DNA of 15,676 nt from positions 1 to 15,676 of the forward strand of contig CAINNT010000033.1 in assembly GCA_903851225.1 (NCBI GenBank), given 5' to 3'. This document shows, in pieces, positions 14,387 to 15,676 of this stretch (positions are counted from its first letter, which is position 1; each line of letters begins with the position of its first letter). The notes beneath the pieces were generated by a model. It searched no databases. It saw only the letters and a program-made list of their open reading frames with translations, and was not told the DNA's origin. This DNA comes from an uncultured Chloroflexota bacterium (GTDB lineage Bacteria; Chloroflexota; Limnocylindria; Limnocylindrales; Limnocylindraceae). The position numbers and the translations under genes were made by a program.

Positions 14387-14940
14387 ACGCGTGTCTGGTA
14401 CTCGCCCGTTCGTGTATCGACGCGAATGACGTCACCCACGTTCACGAAGAGCGGCACCTGGACGACGAGACCGGTCTCGACCGTTGCCGGCTTTCGCGTG
14501 CCAGTGGCCGTGTCGCCGGCAAACCCTGGATCGGTTTCGGTCACCGTGAGATCAAGGTTGATCGGGAGTTCAACGCCAATCGTCTCCCCCTCGTAGCTGA
14601 CGCGATCAAGCTGCAAGCCATCCTTGATGTAGTCCTTAGCGTCGCCGAGCTGCTCGGCGGTGATCACGAACTGATCGTAGGTCTCGGTGTCCATGAAGGT
14701 GTAGTCGTCGCCCTCAGAGAACAGGAACTGCGCCGTACGGCGCTCCATCGTGGCGCGTGGGAACTTCTCGCCCGCCTGGAAGGTCTTCTCAACGATGGAC
14801 TGCTTACGGACATTGCGGAACTTGATACGCACCTGAGCAGAGCCGCGCCCCATCTTGATGTGGTGGTAGTCAAGAATCTGCCAGAGGTCGCCCTCCAACT
14901 CGATGACGACACCCTTCTTCAGTTCACCGGTCGATATCAT
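14383..14940 (-). CDS. efp: Translation elongation factor P
   Basis: Binds the ribosome between the P and E sites and relieves stalling at polyproline stretches. The 185-residue product has the three-domain EF-P layout: N-terminal KOW-like domain (MISTGELKKGVVIELEGDLWQIL), an OB domain with ERRTAQFLFSEGDDYTFMDTETYDQF, and a C-terminal OB domain ending GDVIRVDTRTGEYQTRV, the usual family signature. The tip loop that reaches the tRNA reads HHIKMGRGSA (residues 26-35), with Met30 where Pro is usual and Arg32 at the tip position that is Lys or Arg in modified EF-Ps. The ATG at 14940 has AAGAGGAGAG about seven bases upstream. The stop overlaps the proposed xseA CTG. No EpmA, EarP or other EF-P modification gene is visible in the window. 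Confidence 0.97.
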   Translation of the reverse strand: MISTGELKKGVVIELEGDLWQILDYHHIKMGRGSAQVRIKFRNVRKQSIVEKTFQAGEKFPRATMERRTAQFLFSEGDDYTFMDTETYDQFVITAEQLGDAKDYIKDGLQLDRVSYEGETIGVELPINLDLTVTETDPGFAGDTATGTRKPATVETGLVVQVPLFVNVGDVIRVDTRTGEYQTRV

Positions 14941-15003
14941 GGCGGACTCTCCTCTTCTGGGCCGTACGCTGCGGCGACGTGTGCATCTGGTGCATTCTAG
15001 CCG
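14941..15003 (-). promoter_or_regulatory. efp leader: ribosome-binding site and weak promoter-like sequence
   Basis: This 63-base spacer between the peptidase stop and efp holds a good Shine-Dalgarno (AAGAGGAGAG at 14947-14956). TAGAAT at 14994-14999 (minus strand) matches the -10 consensus in five of six positions, but no good -35 lies 16-18 bases upstream. GTGCAT is directly repeated with a three-base gap (plus strand 14981-14986 and 14990-14995). It could be an internal promoter for the genes from efp on, but the evidence is weak apart from the ribosome-binding site. Confidence 0.35.
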
Positions 15004-15676
15004 TCAACCGACGACCATGGGATCGGATGGGAAGCGTGTGAGTATCTCCAGGCTTCCCTTCATGGCGTCAACAGCAACGAGATCTTCGATGCGAATCCCG
15101 ATCTGATCATCCAAGTAGATACCCGGTTCGACGCTGAAGACCGTCGGCGACGGGAGAGGGTCGGTACTTGCGGCGCGAGAGAGGCTTGGCGCTTCGTGCG
15201 TCTGCAGACCGATGCCGTGACCGAGCCCGTGGTCGTAGATGCCAACCCCCTCGCCAATAGCTCGTCGTGTCTCCTCATCGCAGCTGCGGCCCGACGGCAT
15301 TGTGGCACCGGGCACGGCAATGGCACGTCGCAGGAGCTCAAACGTAGCCGCCTGGCCGCGATGCACCTGTTCGTACAGCACAAGGTCCGAGTCCCTCGCG
15401 GCCCCAACGAAGAGGGTGCGGGTCATGTCGCTGCGATAGCCGCCGACCTGCGCGCCGAAATCGAAGAGGATCACTTCGCCCCGAGCCAGCTCCCGAGCAC
15501 TCGGGCTCCCATGCGGAAGCGCGGCGTTGCCGCCAGCGAGAGCGGCAACATCAAAGGCGAGCGCCTCTGCGCCGTCCTCACGCATGCCGCGCTCGAGCGA
15601 CCACGCTAACGCTGTCTCGGTGACGCCAGGTCGAATCTTCGGCAGGAGTCGGGCCAGGGCTCGGTCGGCCACGGCA
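15004..15676 (-). CDS. M24-family Xaa-Pro aminopeptidase, 5' end cut by window
   Basis: Dinuclear-metal peptidase of the aminopeptidase P type that removes an N-terminal residue next to proline. The frame is open through the right edge, so the start lies outside; the GTG at 15672 is just an internal Val of the reading frame. About 224 residues of the C-terminal pita-bread catalytic domain are visible, and the N-terminal creatinase-like domain would lie beyond the window. All five metal ligands can be seen: Asp in LFDFGA, Asp in YRSDMTRT, His in GLGHGIGL, Glu in SVEPGIYL and Glu in IRIEDLV. AALPHG supplies the usual substrate-side His. GGNAALPHG replaces the commoner SG-x-NSALPHG. An M24 peptidase directly upstream of efp is a conserved pairing in Gram-positive-type bacteria (yqhT-efp in Bacillus subtilis). 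Family is firm; exact specificity is inferred. Confidence 0.92.
   Translation of the reverse strand, partial: AVADRALARLLPKIRPGVTETALAWSLERGMREDGAEALAFDVAALAGGNAALPHGSPSARELARGEVILFDFGAQVGGYRSDMTRTLFVGAARDSDLVLYEQVHRGQAATFELLRRAIAVPGATMPSGRSCDEETRRAIGEGVGIYDHGLGHGIGLQTHEAPSLSRAASTDPLPSPTVFSVEPGIYLDDQIGIRIEDLVAVDAMKGSLEILTRFPSDPMVVG

Overview
The window is one solid block of bacterial housekeeping genes, all read from the minus strand. Transcription order runs from high to low coordinates: M24 peptidase (5' end cut by the window), efp, xseA, xseB, dxs, nadK, recN, xerD-type recombinase, an uncharacterised HD-like protein, scpA, scpB, rluB, cmk, plsC, ispH, der, and gpsA (3' end cut by the window). 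That is 17 genes with almost no spacer. I see no tRNA, rRNA, insertion sequence, CRISPR array or long repeat, and the longest non-coding stretch is under 80 bases.

The DNA is GC-rich (by eye about 60%) and very compact: 11 of the 16 gene junctions overlap, most of them by an ATGA- or GTGA-type stop/start overlap. The order resembles the conserved efp-xseA-xseB-dxs-nadK-recN and scpA-scpB-rluB-cmk-der clusters of Gram-positive-type bacteria and Chloroflexota. The small HD-family protein next to xerD and scpA, together with the compactness, makes me think of a streamlined Chloroflexota lineage (for example a Limnocylindria-like freshwater bacterium). This placement is an inference from gene order and protein flavour; an actinobacterial relative is not excluded.

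Region by region: 15676-14383 holds the peptidase and elongation factor P. 14386-12841 holds both subunits of exonuclease VII. 12848-9968 holds DXP synthase and NAD kinase, separated by the only spacer with notable dyad symmetry. 9971-7357 holds RecN and a tyrosine recombinase. 7328-6771 holds the uncharacterised gene. 6774-5249 holds the condensin partners ScpA and ScpB. 5247-4408 holds a pseudouridine synthase. 4408-1 holds CMP kinase, an acyltransferase, IspH, the ribosome GTPase Der and glycerol-3-phosphate dehydrogenase. Together they cover translation and ribosome assembly, chromosome repair and segregation, the first and last steps of the MEP isoprenoid pathway with the kinase that makes NADP, and phospholipid precursor synthesis.

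I do not find a novel multi-gene system here. The points worth a second look are: a likely CTG start codon for xseA inside a CTGA overlap with the efp stop; a degenerate HD-domain protein; unusual cofactor-motif residues in DXS; a Met/Arg-bearing tip loop in EF-P; and a nested inverted repeat in the dxs-nadK spacer.
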